Part shown: positions 1 to 6,500 of the stretch, one piece after another
Layout: every line of letters begins with the position of its first letter
Numbering within the stretch: position 1 is the first letter of the stretch
Assembly (NCBI GenBank): GCA_039920165.1
Contig: JBDSEG010000098.1
Coordinates: 1 to 10,039, forward strand
Direction: 5' to 3'
DNA: 10,039 nucleotides
Origin: JBDSEG01 sp039920165
GTDB lineage: Bacteria; Pseudomonadota; Gammaproteobacteria; Burkholderiales; Burkholderiaceae_C
The notes under the pieces: generated by a model
What the model was told of the DNA's origin: nothing
Databases searched by the model: none
Seen by the model: only the letters and a program-made list of their open reading frames with translations
Made by a program: the position numbers and the translations under genes

Positions 1-108
1 CAGCAGGCCTGGGTCACGGCGTTGCGGCAGTGCCTGCAGTTGCTGGCCGGGCAGGCCAAGGTCGAGGGCATCGACCTCGACGCAGCGAACACTCCACTGG
101 TGCAATAG
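1..108 (+). CDS. C-terminal end of an unidentified protein (partial, 5' end outside window)
   Basis: The first frame is open from the first base and stops with TAG at 106-108, giving 35 residues that end in ANTPLVQ. The fragment begins with an amphipathic stretch (WVTALRQCLQLL) followed by GIDLDAANTPLVQ. A glycine-x-aspartate-x-aspartate segment close to a C-terminus is loosely reminiscent of sugar-isomerase (SIS) domain proteins, but the fragment is too short to assign and I do not claim this. The gene converges with the minus-strand gene that ends 8 bases further on, so the two stop codons nearly touch; no terminator hairpin fits between them. The third codon positions are G/C-rich, which supports real coding. 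Confidence 0.6.
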   Translation, partial: QQAWVTALRQCLQLLAGQAKVEGIDLDAANTPLVQ

Positions 109-116
109 ACCTGTGC

Positions 117-521
117 TCAGCTGAACTGCATCGGCTGGCCTTGCGCATCGAAGGGGATGAAGCCGCCAATGCTGCCCGACTTGATCGAGTCGACCATGCG
201 CTGCAGCGGTGCCTCGGCTTGCAGGCTCGTCGGGCTGAGCCCGCCCGATCCGGGCAGGGACGCGACAAACACCATGTCCCAGGCCTGCTCGAACTCGCGT
301 GACTCTTCGAGCAGCGCGTCGAACGAAGCCAGTTCGCTCGGCAATTTGTCGACGCACATCAGCGGCGTCAACGTGCCGCCCTGACCGGCCTCGAAGCGCG
401 CCCTTTGTTCGGCGGTGGCATCGTCGTCGACACCGGCGGTGGCAAAGACGAACAACAGACGCTGAGGCTCCGGCTGCTCGGTGGCGGCGCGCAGCAGGTC
501 GTTGAAACTCGCGATGGTCAT
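117..521 (-). CDS. small conserved protein, type often annotated as 'ribonucleotide reductase subunit alpha'
   Basis: A 134-residue soluble protein of unknown function. It starts MTIASFNDLLRAATEQPEPQ, then has a hydrophobic strand LLFVFATAGV, an acidic segment (DDDATAEQRARFEAGQGG), LMCVDKLPSEL and a C-terminal SGSIGGFIPFDAQGQPMQF. From memory this pattern is a conserved burkholderial family of about 130 residues that databases label ribonucleotide reductase subunit alpha. At this size, and with no glycyl-radical or class I cysteine motifs visible, it cannot be a functional reductase large subunit, so the label should not be trusted. I chose the ATG at 521 because the family begins there and AGAAAG lies just upstream as a weak ribosome binding site; an in-frame extension to 581 adds only a basic, non-conserved stretch. 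It lies downstream of the acyl-CoA synthetase gene, 126 bases away on the same strand, with a hairpin between, so it may have its own promoter. No signal peptide or membrane segment is visible. Confidence 0.75.
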   Translation of the reverse strand: MTIASFNDLLRAATEQPEPQRLLFVFATAGVDDDATAEQRARFEAGQGGTLTPLMCVDKLPSELASFDALLEESREFEQAWDMVFVASLPGSGGLSPTSLQAEAPLQRMVDSIKSGSIGGFIPFDAQGQPMQFS

Positions 522-597
522 GGCGGCTTTCTGAAAGCGATGATGTCCCCTGAACGATGCTGTTGCGCAGTCGAGCAACACCTCGATGATGCGCCAT

Positions 598-619
598 GAT
601 CGGCCGTGTCGGCCCGATC
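598..619. terminator. possible hairpin terminator between the synthetase and the small conserved gene
   Basis: GATCGGCC and GGCCCGATC flank the loop GTGTC and pair with a single bulged base. On the minus strand the hairpin lies about 30 bases after the synthetase stop codon at 648. There is no run of T after it on either strand, so it is not a canonical intrinsic terminator; it could be a processing or stabilising structure instead. Confidence 0.35.
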
Positions 620-647
620 TTCGTCCTGCCCATCGGTCGGCGTCGGG

Positions 648-3326
648 TCATGCGACGTGCGGCGCTGCCGGGTTCAGCTCGAGCACGTAACGCAACGATG
701 TGTTGTCGGACTCCGCGGCATCGAGCACGAAGCCGCTTTGCGTTGCCAGCTTACGCATCGCCTTGTTCTCGCGCAGCACCAACGCCACGACGCGCTGCGT
801 GCCGTGCGCCTTCAGGTAGCCGACCATCTTGTCGAGCAGGCGCTGGCCGAGCCCCTGCCCTTGCACCTCGGCGGCGAGGATGATCGCGAACTCGGCCTCG
901 ACGTTGTCCGGATCGGCGAGGGCGCGCACGACGCCCAGCGTGCGCAGCGAACCGTCGGGCTGCGACCCGAGGACGACGAAGGCCATCTCGCGGTCGTAGT
1001 CGATCTGCACCAGGCGGGCGAGCTCGCTGCGCGGCAGCTCGCGGCGCACGCTGAAGAAGCGAAGCCGCACGTCCTCGGGCGCAAGCTGCATCGCGAACGC
1101 GCGATGCCGGGCCTCGTCTTCCGGCCGGATTGGTCTGACCTGCAGTTGCCGTCCCTGCAACGACCAGGTCTCGGCGAGCTCGGCCGGATACGGCTGGATC
1201 GCAAAGCGCGCCGTGCCCGCACCCGTGGCCGGCTCAATGCGCAGCCGGGCGTCGAGGGCGATCACGCCGTCGGCATCGGCGAGCAGCGGATTGATGTCGA
1301 GCTCGGCCAGCTCGGGCAGGTCGGCGAGCATCTGCGAGACGGCGACGAGCACGTCGCAGATCGCGTCGATCCGTGCCGGCGGATGGTCGCGATATCCGGC
1401 AAGCAGTTTCGCGACGCGCGTGTTGGAGACCAGGTCGCGCGCCAGCACGCGGTTGAGGGGCGGCAGGCCGATCGCCCGGTCGGCAATCACCTCGACCGCG
1501 GTGCCGCCCTGGCCGAACAGGATGACCGGGCCGAACACCGCATCGACGCTTGCGCCGACGATCAGTTCCTGCGCGTACGGTCGGCGAACCATGGCCTGGA
1601 CCGTGAAGCCCGTGATCTGCGCCGCAGGCTTGAGCGCGCGCACCCGCGCCAGCATGCCGTCGGCCGCCAGGCGCACGGCCGCGTCGTCATCGAGCCCGAG
1701 GACAACGCCGCCAACGTCGGACTTGTGGCTGATGTGGGGCGAGAGGATCTTCAGGGCGACCGGATGGCCGATGGCGCGTGCGGCGTCTGCCGCCGCCTCG
1801 GCCGAAGGACCGACCGCAACCGTCGCCACGATGGGAATGCCATACGCCTTCAGCACCGCTTTGGCTTCCAGTTCGTCAAGCATCTCGCGGCCGCTGTCAA
1901 GCGCCGCCATGACGATCGCGCGCGCTGCCGCGCTGTCGGGCGGCGTGGCCTCGCTGGCGTTCGGCGCCTCGGTCAGCAGCGCCTGGTTGCGCTCATAGCT
2001 CGCCAGCATTGCGAAGGCGCGCACCGCCGCTTCGGGCGTTTCGTAGCCGGCGACGCCCGCCTCCTCGAAGATGCGCCGCGCTTCGGCGACGCCGCCGTCG
2101 CCGAGCCAGCAACTCATCAGTCGACCGGCCGCCTCGCGGGCCAGCGGCGCACAGGCGCGGGCGATGTCCTCGCTGCGCACGATCGCCGTCGGTGCGTGCA
2201 TGAACAGCACCGTGCCGGCCTCGGGTTCGTCGAGCAGGGCGCGCAGGGTCGCGGTGTAGCGCTCGACCGGGGCATCGCCGATGATGTCGATCGGATTGCC
2301 GTGCGACCAGGTCGGCGGCAGGGCCTCGTCGAGCTTGTTGCGCAGCCCCTCGCTCAGCACCGGCAGTTCGACCCCGGCCAGCGCGGCGGCGTCGGCCGCC
2401 ATCACGCCGGCGCCGCCGCCGTTGGTCATGAGCGTCAGGCCGCGCTGGGGATTGCCGCGAAAGTGGGCGAGTGTCTCGGCCGCCATGAACAGGTCCTGCA
2501 GCGTGTTGACGCGCAGCATGCCGGCGCGCCGGATCGCGGCATCGATCACCACGTCGGAGCCGGCGAGGGCGCCGGTGTGCGACGCGGCCGCCTGCAAGCC
2601 CTTGCCGGCGCGACCGGCTTTGACGACGATGACCGGCTTGTTGCGGGCCGCCGAGCGGGCGGCCGACATGAACTTGCGCGGCGACTCGATCGATTCGATG
2701 TAGAGCAGGATCGAGCGAGTGTGCGCGTCGCTGGCCAGATGGTCGAGCAGGTCGCCGAAGTCGACGTCGGCGCGCTCGCCGAGCGAGACCATGTGCGAGA
2801 AGCCGATCCGCCGCGTCCGCGCCCAGTCGAGCACCGCCGTCACCAACGCACCCGATTGCGAGACGAAGGCGATCTCGCCGGGCAGGGCATCGGTGTGGGC
2901 GAAGCTGGCATTCAGGCCGATGCGCGGTGACAGCAGGCCGAGGCAGTTGGGGCCGAGCAGGCGCAGCAGGTGCGGCCGCGCCGCGTCGAGCGCGGCCTGC
3001 TTCTGCGCCGCGCTGAGGCCCGCGGTCATGACGATGGCGGCGCGCGTGCCGAGCTGGCCGAGCTCGCCGACCAGGCCGGCCACCGTGTCGGGCGGCGTGC
3101 ATAGCACGGCCAGATCGGGCGGCGTTGGAAGGGCGGCGACCCGAGCGACGAGTTTCACGCCGTCGAGGCTCGCGTGCTTCGGGTTGACGCCATAGACCGG
3201 ACCGGCAAAGGTGCCGGCGCGCAGATTGCGCCAGACCGTCGCGCCGACGCTGCCGGGGCGGCTGGACGCGCCGATGACCGCGACCGAGCGTGGCTCGAGC
3301 AGCTGCTCGAGATGACGGATGCTCAC
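648..3326 (-). CDS. ADP-forming acyl-CoA synthetase fused to GNAT acetyltransferase (Pat/Acd type)
   Basis: An 892-residue fusion. Domains in order: CoA-binding Rossmann domain (about 10-125, SVAVIGASSRPGSVG); succinyl-CoA-ligase-like domains (about 125-440), with GPNCLG, VSQSGAL and SHTGALAG, where His250 is at the place of the phosphorylated histidine of ADP-forming acetyl-CoA synthetases; ATP-grasp domain (about 475-700), with ALKILSPHISHKSDVGGV and ELDINPL; and a C-terminal GNAT domain (about 730-885) with the acetyl-CoA loop QGQGLGQR at about 822-829. Synthetases of this family convert acyl-CoA, ADP and phosphate to acid, CoA and ATP, or the reverse. Fused forms such as the enterobacterial lysine acetyltransferase Pat/YfiQ instead use the GNAT domain to acetylate acyl-CoA synthetases. 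Both domains look intact here, so either or both activities are possible. The GTG at 3326 is chosen because GGAGGTGA stands 7 bases (from its GGAGG core) before it and the family starts with SIRHLEQLLEPRSVAVIGAS; an upstream TTG at 3383 is less likely. It lies 81 bases after the alcohol dehydrogenase gene, probably in one operon. Cytoplasmic. Confidence 0.92.
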   Translation of the reverse strand: MSIRHLEQLLEPRSVAVIGASSRPGSVGATVWRNLRAGTFAGPVYGVNPKHASLDGVKLVARVAALPTPPDLAVLCTPPDTVAGLVGELGQLGTRAAIVMTAGLSAAQKQAALDAARPHLLRLLGPNCLGLLSPRIGLNASFAHTDALPGEIAFVSQSGALVTAVLDWARTRRIGFSHMVSLGERADVDFGDLLDHLASDAHTRSILLYIESIESPRKFMSAARSAARNKPVIVVKAGRAGKGLQAAASHTGALAGSDVVIDAAIRRAGMLRVNTLQDLFMAAETLAHFRGNPQRGLTLMTNGGGAGVMAADAAALAGVELPVLSEGLRNKLDEALPPTWSHGNPIDIIGDAPVERYTATLRALLDEPEAGTVLFMHAPTAIVRSEDIARACAPLAREAAGRLMSCWLGDGGVAEARRIFEEAGVAGYETPEAAVRAFAMLASYERNQALLTEAPNASEATPPDSAAARAIVMAALDSGREMLDELEAKAVLKAYGIPIVATVAVGPSAEAAADAARAIGHPVALKILSPHISHKSDVGGVVLGLDDDAAVRLAADGMLARVRALKPAAQITGFTVQAMVRRPYAQELIVGASVDAVFGPVILFGQGGTAVEVIADRAIGLPPLNRVLARDLVSNTRVAKLLAGYRDHPPARIDAICDVLVAVSQMLADLPELAELDINPLLADADGVIALDARLRIEPATGAGTARFAIQPYPAELAETWSLQGRQLQVRPIRPEDEARHRAFAMQLAPEDVRLRFFSVRRELPRSELARLVQIDYDREMAFVVLGSQPDGSLRTLGVVRALADPDNVEAEFAIILAAEVQGQGLGQRLLDKMVGYLKAHGTQRVVALVLRENKAMRKLATQSGFVLDAAESDNTSLRYVLELNPAAPHVA

Positions 3327-3330
3327 TGGG

Positions 3331-3338
3331 TCACCTCC
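3331..3338 (-). promoter_or_regulatory. strong ribosome binding site of the synthetase gene
   Basis: On the minus strand the sequence reads GGAGGTGA, an almost full match to the 16S rRNA anti-Shine-Dalgarno, with 7 bases between the GGAGG core and the GTG start at 3326. This fixes the GTG as the start rather than the in-frame TTG 57 bases upstream. Confidence 0.8.
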
Positions 3339-3343
3339 GTGCT

Positions 3344-3359
3344 TCGCACTGCGGTGCGA
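3344..3359. other. 6-bp inverted repeat just upstream of the synthetase ribosome binding site
   Basis: TCGCAC and GTGCGA flank the four bases TGCG, a perfect 6-bp stem. It lies between the alcohol dehydrogenase stop codon (3408) and the ribosome binding site (3338). No T-run follows on the minus strand, so it is more likely a stabilising or processing hairpin in a polycistronic message than a terminator. Confidence 0.4.
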
Positions 3360-3407
3360 GCCCCTTTCGGAACGGCCGGGCAAATGCTCATGGTGCGCCG
3401 CGCGACG

Positions 3408-4481
3408 TCACGGCGTGATCGCGACCTTCAGCACGCCGTCACGCTGATGGCCGAAGAGCTCGTAGGCGGCTTCGATATCGTCGAGCTTGAAGCGGTGCGT
3501 CACCATCGCCTCGAGGTCGACGCGCCGCGCCGCGATCACCGCCATCAGTCGGCGCATCCGCTCCTTGCCGCCAGGGCACAGGGTGGTGACGATCTTGTGG
3601 TCGCCAAGCCCCGCGGCGAACGGCCCGAGCGGGATCGTCAGGTCGGTCGAGTAGACGCCCAGGCTCGACAGCGTGCCGCCCGGGCGCAGCACGCGCAGGC
3701 AGGCCGCGAAAGTCTGCTGCGTGCCGAGCGCCTCGATCGCCACGTCGACGCCGCGGCCATCGGTGAGGCGCATGATTTCCTCGACCGGATCGACCTTGCT
3801 GCCGTCGATCACATGGTCGGCGCCCATCTTCGTGGCGATGGCGAGGCGATTGGCGAGCCGATCGACGCCGATCACCATCGCCGCGCCGCTCAGCTTGGCG
3901 CCGGCCGTCGCGCACAGGCCGATCGGCCCCTGCGCGAACACGGCCACCGTGTCGCCGATGCGAACGCCGGCGCTTTCGGCGCCGCTGAAGCCGGTTGACA
4001 TGATGTCGGGGCACATCAGCACCTGCTCGTCGCTCAGGCCGTCGGGCACCGGCGCCAGGTTGGCCATGGCGTCGGGCACCAGCACGTACTCGGCCTGGCA
4101 GCCGTCGATGGTGTTGCCGAACTTCCAGCCGCCCATGGCCTTCCAGCCATGCGCGGTGCCGGCACCGTCCTGCGAGCCGACGCCGCACAGGCAGGCGTTG
4201 CTCCAGCCGCTCGGCGTGATCGCCCCGGCGATGACGCGCTGGCCTTCGTGGTAGCCGCGCACGCCCGAGCCGAGCTTTTCGATCACGCCGACTGGCTCGT
4301 GGCCGATCGTCAAACCACGCTCGACCGGGTACTCGCCCTTCAGTATGTGAATGTCGGTGCCGCAGATCGTCGTCGTGGTCACGCGCATCAGTGCGTCCTG
4401 CGGGCCGACATCGGGAATGGGCTTGTCGTCGAGGACGATGCGTCCGGGCTCGACGAAGAGGGCAGCTTTCATCATGGTCAT
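3408..4481 (-). CDS. zinc-dependent alcohol dehydrogenase, isopropanol/secondary-alcohol dehydrogenase-like clade
   Basis: A 357-residue cytoplasmic medium-chain dehydrogenase that interconverts an alcohol with its aldehyde or ketone. Cys40 (ICGTDIH), His61-Glu62 (GHEPVG) and Asp159 (CPDIMSTGF) are at the catalytic zinc positions. The Rossmann motif AQGPIG is at 183-188 and Asp207 (VIGVDRLANR) is at the end of the second strand, which favours NAD over NADP. The lobe that carries four cysteines and a structural zinc in many relatives is replaced by a segment with ITPSGWSN and GGWKFGNTIDG. Together with LCPGG near 301-305, this matches what I recall of the Clostridium beijerinckii/Thermoanaerobacter secondary alcohol dehydrogenases, which also lack the structural zinc. 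Substrate is not proven; ethanol, isopropanol or longer alcohols are possible. Of three clustered start candidates (codons 1, 3 and 4 of MTMMKAALF), the first at 4481 has GGAGA 5 bases upstream. The gene begins 26 bases after the SulP gene ends. Confidence 0.9.
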   Translation of the reverse strand: MTMMKAALFVEPGRIVLDDKPIPDVGPQDALMRVTTTTICGTDIHILKGEYPVERGLTIGHEPVGVIEKLGSGVRGYHEGQRVIAGAITPSGWSNACLCGVGSQDGAGTAHGWKAMGGWKFGNTIDGCQAEYVLVPDAMANLAPVPDGLSDEQVLMCPDIMSTGFSGAESAGVRIGDTVAVFAQGPIGLCATAGAKLSGAAMVIGVDRLANRLAIATKMGADHVIDGSKVDPVEEIMRLTDGRGVDVAIEALGTQQTFAACLRVLRPGGTLSSLGVYSTDLTIPLGPFAAGLGDHKIVTTLCPGGKERMRRLMAVIAARRVDLEAMVTHRFKLDDIEAAYELFGHQRDGVLKVAITP

Positions 4482-4507
4482 GGTGGTCTCCGGAAAACCT
4501 GAAATAT

Positions 4508-6151
4508 TCAGCGGTTGCTGCTTTCCCGTGCAATGGCCTCGCCCAACGTCGCGCAATAGTCACCCGGGCCGAGCGCGTCGAGGACCTTGGCGTTGCGCAG
4601 CTTGGTCAGTACCCTTGCGTTCGCCTCGCACAGCAACACGCGAACACCGCGCTTGCGCAGCTTGCCGATCACTTCGTGAAGGGTCTGCAGACCGGTGATA
4701 TCCATGAACGGCACATCGTGCAGGCGCAGGATCAGCGCGCTCGGATCGGTGTGGGTCTGCAAAAGCGCACGCTCGAAGCTCTCGACGGCGCCGAAGAACA
4801 TCGGCCCGCGGATCTCGTAGATCATCACCCCCGCCGGCAAGCCGTCGAGGCCGTTTTTTTGCAGCACCTGCTGCAGATCTTGCGCGTCGATCGGCTGCGT
4901 TTCCACCGACTCCGACATCCGGCGCAGAAACTGCAGCATCGCCAGGATCACGCCGACGTTGACCGCCACCACCAGGTCGGCGAAGACCGTCAGCAGGAAG
5001 GTGGTCAGCAAGATCACCCGGTCGGCCGTCGGCGCTTGCTGCAGGATGTGCCCGAAGTGCTTCACGTCGCTCATGTTCCATGCCACCACGAACAAGATCG
5101 CGGCGAGCGCGGCGAGCGGAATGCTCGCTGCGAGCGGCGCCAGAAAGAGCAGCACCGCGACCAGCGTCGCGGCATGAGAAAGGCCGGCCAGCGGGCTGGT
5201 CGCCCCGTTGCGAATGTTGGTCGCCGTGCGGGCGATGGCGCCGGTGGCCGCGAAGCCGCCGAACAGCGGCGAGACGATGTTGGCGATGCCCTGACCGATC
5301 AACTCCTGGTTGGAGTTGTGCCGGCTTCCCGCCATGCCGTCGGCGACCACTGCAGACAGCAGCGATTCGATGGCGCCGAGCATGGCAATCGTGAACGCCG
5401 GGCCGATCAGCGCGAGCATCTGCGAGACCGAAAGATCGGGCAGGGTGAGCGATGGCAGACCCAGCGGGATGCCGCCGAAGGCGCTGCCGAGGGTCGCCAC
5501 ACCGGGCAGGTGCAACATCGACTGAATCACAGTGGCGACCACCATCGCCACGAGCGGCCCCGGAATGCGCGCCAGTCCCTTGACGCGTGGCGCCAGCAGA
5601 ACGAGCAGCAGACTCAGCACGGCCAAGCCGACGGTCGGCAGATTCAGTTGCGGCATCACCTGGATGAGGTGCCACAGCTTCTCGTGGAAACCCTCGCCGC
5701 CGACTTTCGGCAGACCAAGGAAGTCGGCCCACTGACCGACGAAGATGATCACCCCGATCCCTGCAGTGAAGCCGACGATCACCGGCGCAGGAATGAACTT
5801 GATGACTCCGCCCATGCGCGCGACGCCCATCAGCACCAGCATGACACCGGCCATCAGCGTGGCCACCTGCAAGCCGGCGATGCCGTACTTCGCGGTGACG
5901 CCCGCGAGGATGGCGATGAACGCGCCGGTCGGGCCGGCGATCTGCACCCGGCTGCCGCCAAACACCGACACCAACCCGCCGCCAATGATGGCCGTGTAGA
6001 TGCCCTGCTCGGGCCGCGCCCCGGAGGCGATGGCGAAGGCCATCGCCAAAGGCAGTGCGACGACGCCGACGATGACGCCGGCGACGATGTTGGCGAGCCA
6101 TTGTTTCCTCGCAAACAGACCGGCGCGCCGTGCTTCGAGCAGGGCGATCAT
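4508..6151 (-). CDS. SulP-family anion transporter with C-terminal STAS domain
   Basis: A 547-residue inner-membrane protein of the SLC26/SulP family, which moves anions such as sulfate, bicarbonate or dicarboxylates; the sequence does not reveal which. After a short basic N-terminus (ARRAGLFARKQW) there are many hydrophobic segments beginning at about residue 18. The family signature GGSRVQIAGPTGAF lies near 65-78, GFTAGIGVIIFVGQ near 127-140 and AIARTATNIRNGA in the middle. The STAS domain occupies about 442-547 (VMIYEIRGPMFFGAVESF), and its DITG loop has Thr486 where related anti-sigma-antagonist domains carry the regulatory serine or threonine. The ATG at 6151 is chosen because homologues begin just before the first membrane segment; it lacks a clear ribosome binding site, but its ATG overlaps the TGA of a 13-codon frame (ATGA). 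An in-frame extension to 6346 is possible but looks non-conserved. It is the first gene of the block that includes the alcohol dehydrogenase. Confidence 0.9.
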   Translation of the reverse strand: MIALLEARRAGLFARKQWLANIVAGVIVGVVALPLAMAFAIASGARPEQGIYTAIIGGGLVSVFGGSRVQIAGPTGAFIAILAGVTAKYGIAGLQVATLMAGVMLVLMGVARMGGVIKFIPAPVIVGFTAGIGVIIFVGQWADFLGLPKVGGEGFHEKLWHLIQVMPQLNLPTVGLAVLSLLLVLLAPRVKGLARIPGPLVAMVVATVIQSMLHLPGVATLGSAFGGIPLGLPSLTLPDLSVSQMLALIGPAFTIAMLGAIESLLSAVVADGMAGSRHNSNQELIGQGIANIVSPLFGGFAATGAIARTATNIRNGATSPLAGLSHAATLVAVLLFLAPLAASIPLAALAAILFVVAWNMSDVKHFGHILQQAPTADRVILLTTFLLTVFADLVVAVNVGVILAMLQFLRRMSESVETQPIDAQDLQQVLQKNGLDGLPAGVMIYEIRGPMFFGAVESFERALLQTHTDPSALILRLHDVPFMDITGLQTLHEVIGKLRKRGVRVLLCEANARVLTKLRNAKVLDALGPGDYCATLGEAIARESSNR

Positions 6152-6249
6152 GCGATTGCGACCATCAAGACCAAGAGCGCGCGGACCATTCAGAAAACAA
6201 CTGCCTGGAACGGCCGCCGCATCTGGGCCACAGGCTGAAAGAAGGCCAC
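6148..6249 (-). other. two back-to-back mini reading frames leading into the SulP start
   Basis: On the minus strand GGAG (6257-6260) stands 7 bases before a GTG at 6249. This opens a 19-codon frame (VAFFQPVAQMRRPFQAVVF) whose TGA at 6190-6192 is followed directly by an ATG at 6189. The second frame, MVRALLVLMVAIA, ends in a TGA (6148-6150) that overlaps the SulP ATG. Such contiguous frames could couple translation into the transporter gene, which has no good ribosome binding site of its own. Frames this short occur by chance, so this is only a candidate uORF arrangement. Confidence 0.25.
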
Positions 6250-6500
6250 TTTGTTTCTCCTCGACCAACATATGCGCTGGCTCGGGCGAGTCGATCAAAC
6301 CCTGGGCTCGGTGTCTGTACGCAAGCGCACAAAGAGTTCTGCGCAAGATGGCTGAACGCTCGCTCGGCCTGAATTCAGGCGGGCGCTATGTGGGCTGGCA
6401 GACAGTCAAACGCTGCGAGGCAACGCAGACTGCGGCATCTCAACGCTCCGTGGCGCCGCACGGGGCGCCCCAATCACCGCCGCATTGCTGAGGAGCTGAC
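6152..6500. promoter_or_regulatory. divergent intergenic region between the SulP gene and the Crp-type regulator gene
   Basis: This 349-base gap separates two divergent genes and must hold the promoters of both. It contains the 14-bp palindrome at 6367-6380, a 10-bp palindrome GGGGCGCCCC at 6462-6471, and on the minus strand a TTGACT -35-like hexamer at 6404-6409 with no convincing -10 partner. I found no full FNR box (TTGAT-N4-ATCAA) and no CRP-type TGTGA-N6-TCACA. The mini reading frames at 6148-6249 lie at its left end. Confidence 0.5.
6367..6380. promoter_or_regulatory. 14-bp perfect palindrome, candidate operator
   Basis: GCCTGAATTCAGGC reads the same on both strands. It lies 121 bases before the regulator start and about 215 bases before the SulP start, so a dimeric regulator bound here could act on both divergent genes. 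It does not match the CRP or FNR consensus. The obvious candidate binder is the adjacent Crp-type protein, but that is inference from position. Confidence 0.4.

Noticed and set aside
606..2930. A 774-codon open frame on the plus strand opposite the synthetase gene
   Set aside because: It is the mirror of a high-GC coding frame, is full of Arg, His, Asp and Gly with no domain, and the minus-strand frame encodes an unmistakable synthetase.
3439..4563. A 374-codon minus-strand frame overlapping the alcohol dehydrogenase
   Set aside because: It is an alternative frame of the same DNA, very rich in Arg and His; the other frame has all dehydrogenase motifs.
6152..6165. Half FNR-like box (TTGATGGTCGCAAT on the minus strand) before the SulP start
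   Set aside because: Only the first half-site fits; the second half does not match ATCAA, and it lies directly at the start codon.
4391..6238. A 615-codon open frame on the plus strand opposite the SulP gene
   Set aside because: Its composition (His, Arg, Gln, Asp runs) is that of an antisense shadow; the minus strand encodes a clear multi-spanning transporter.
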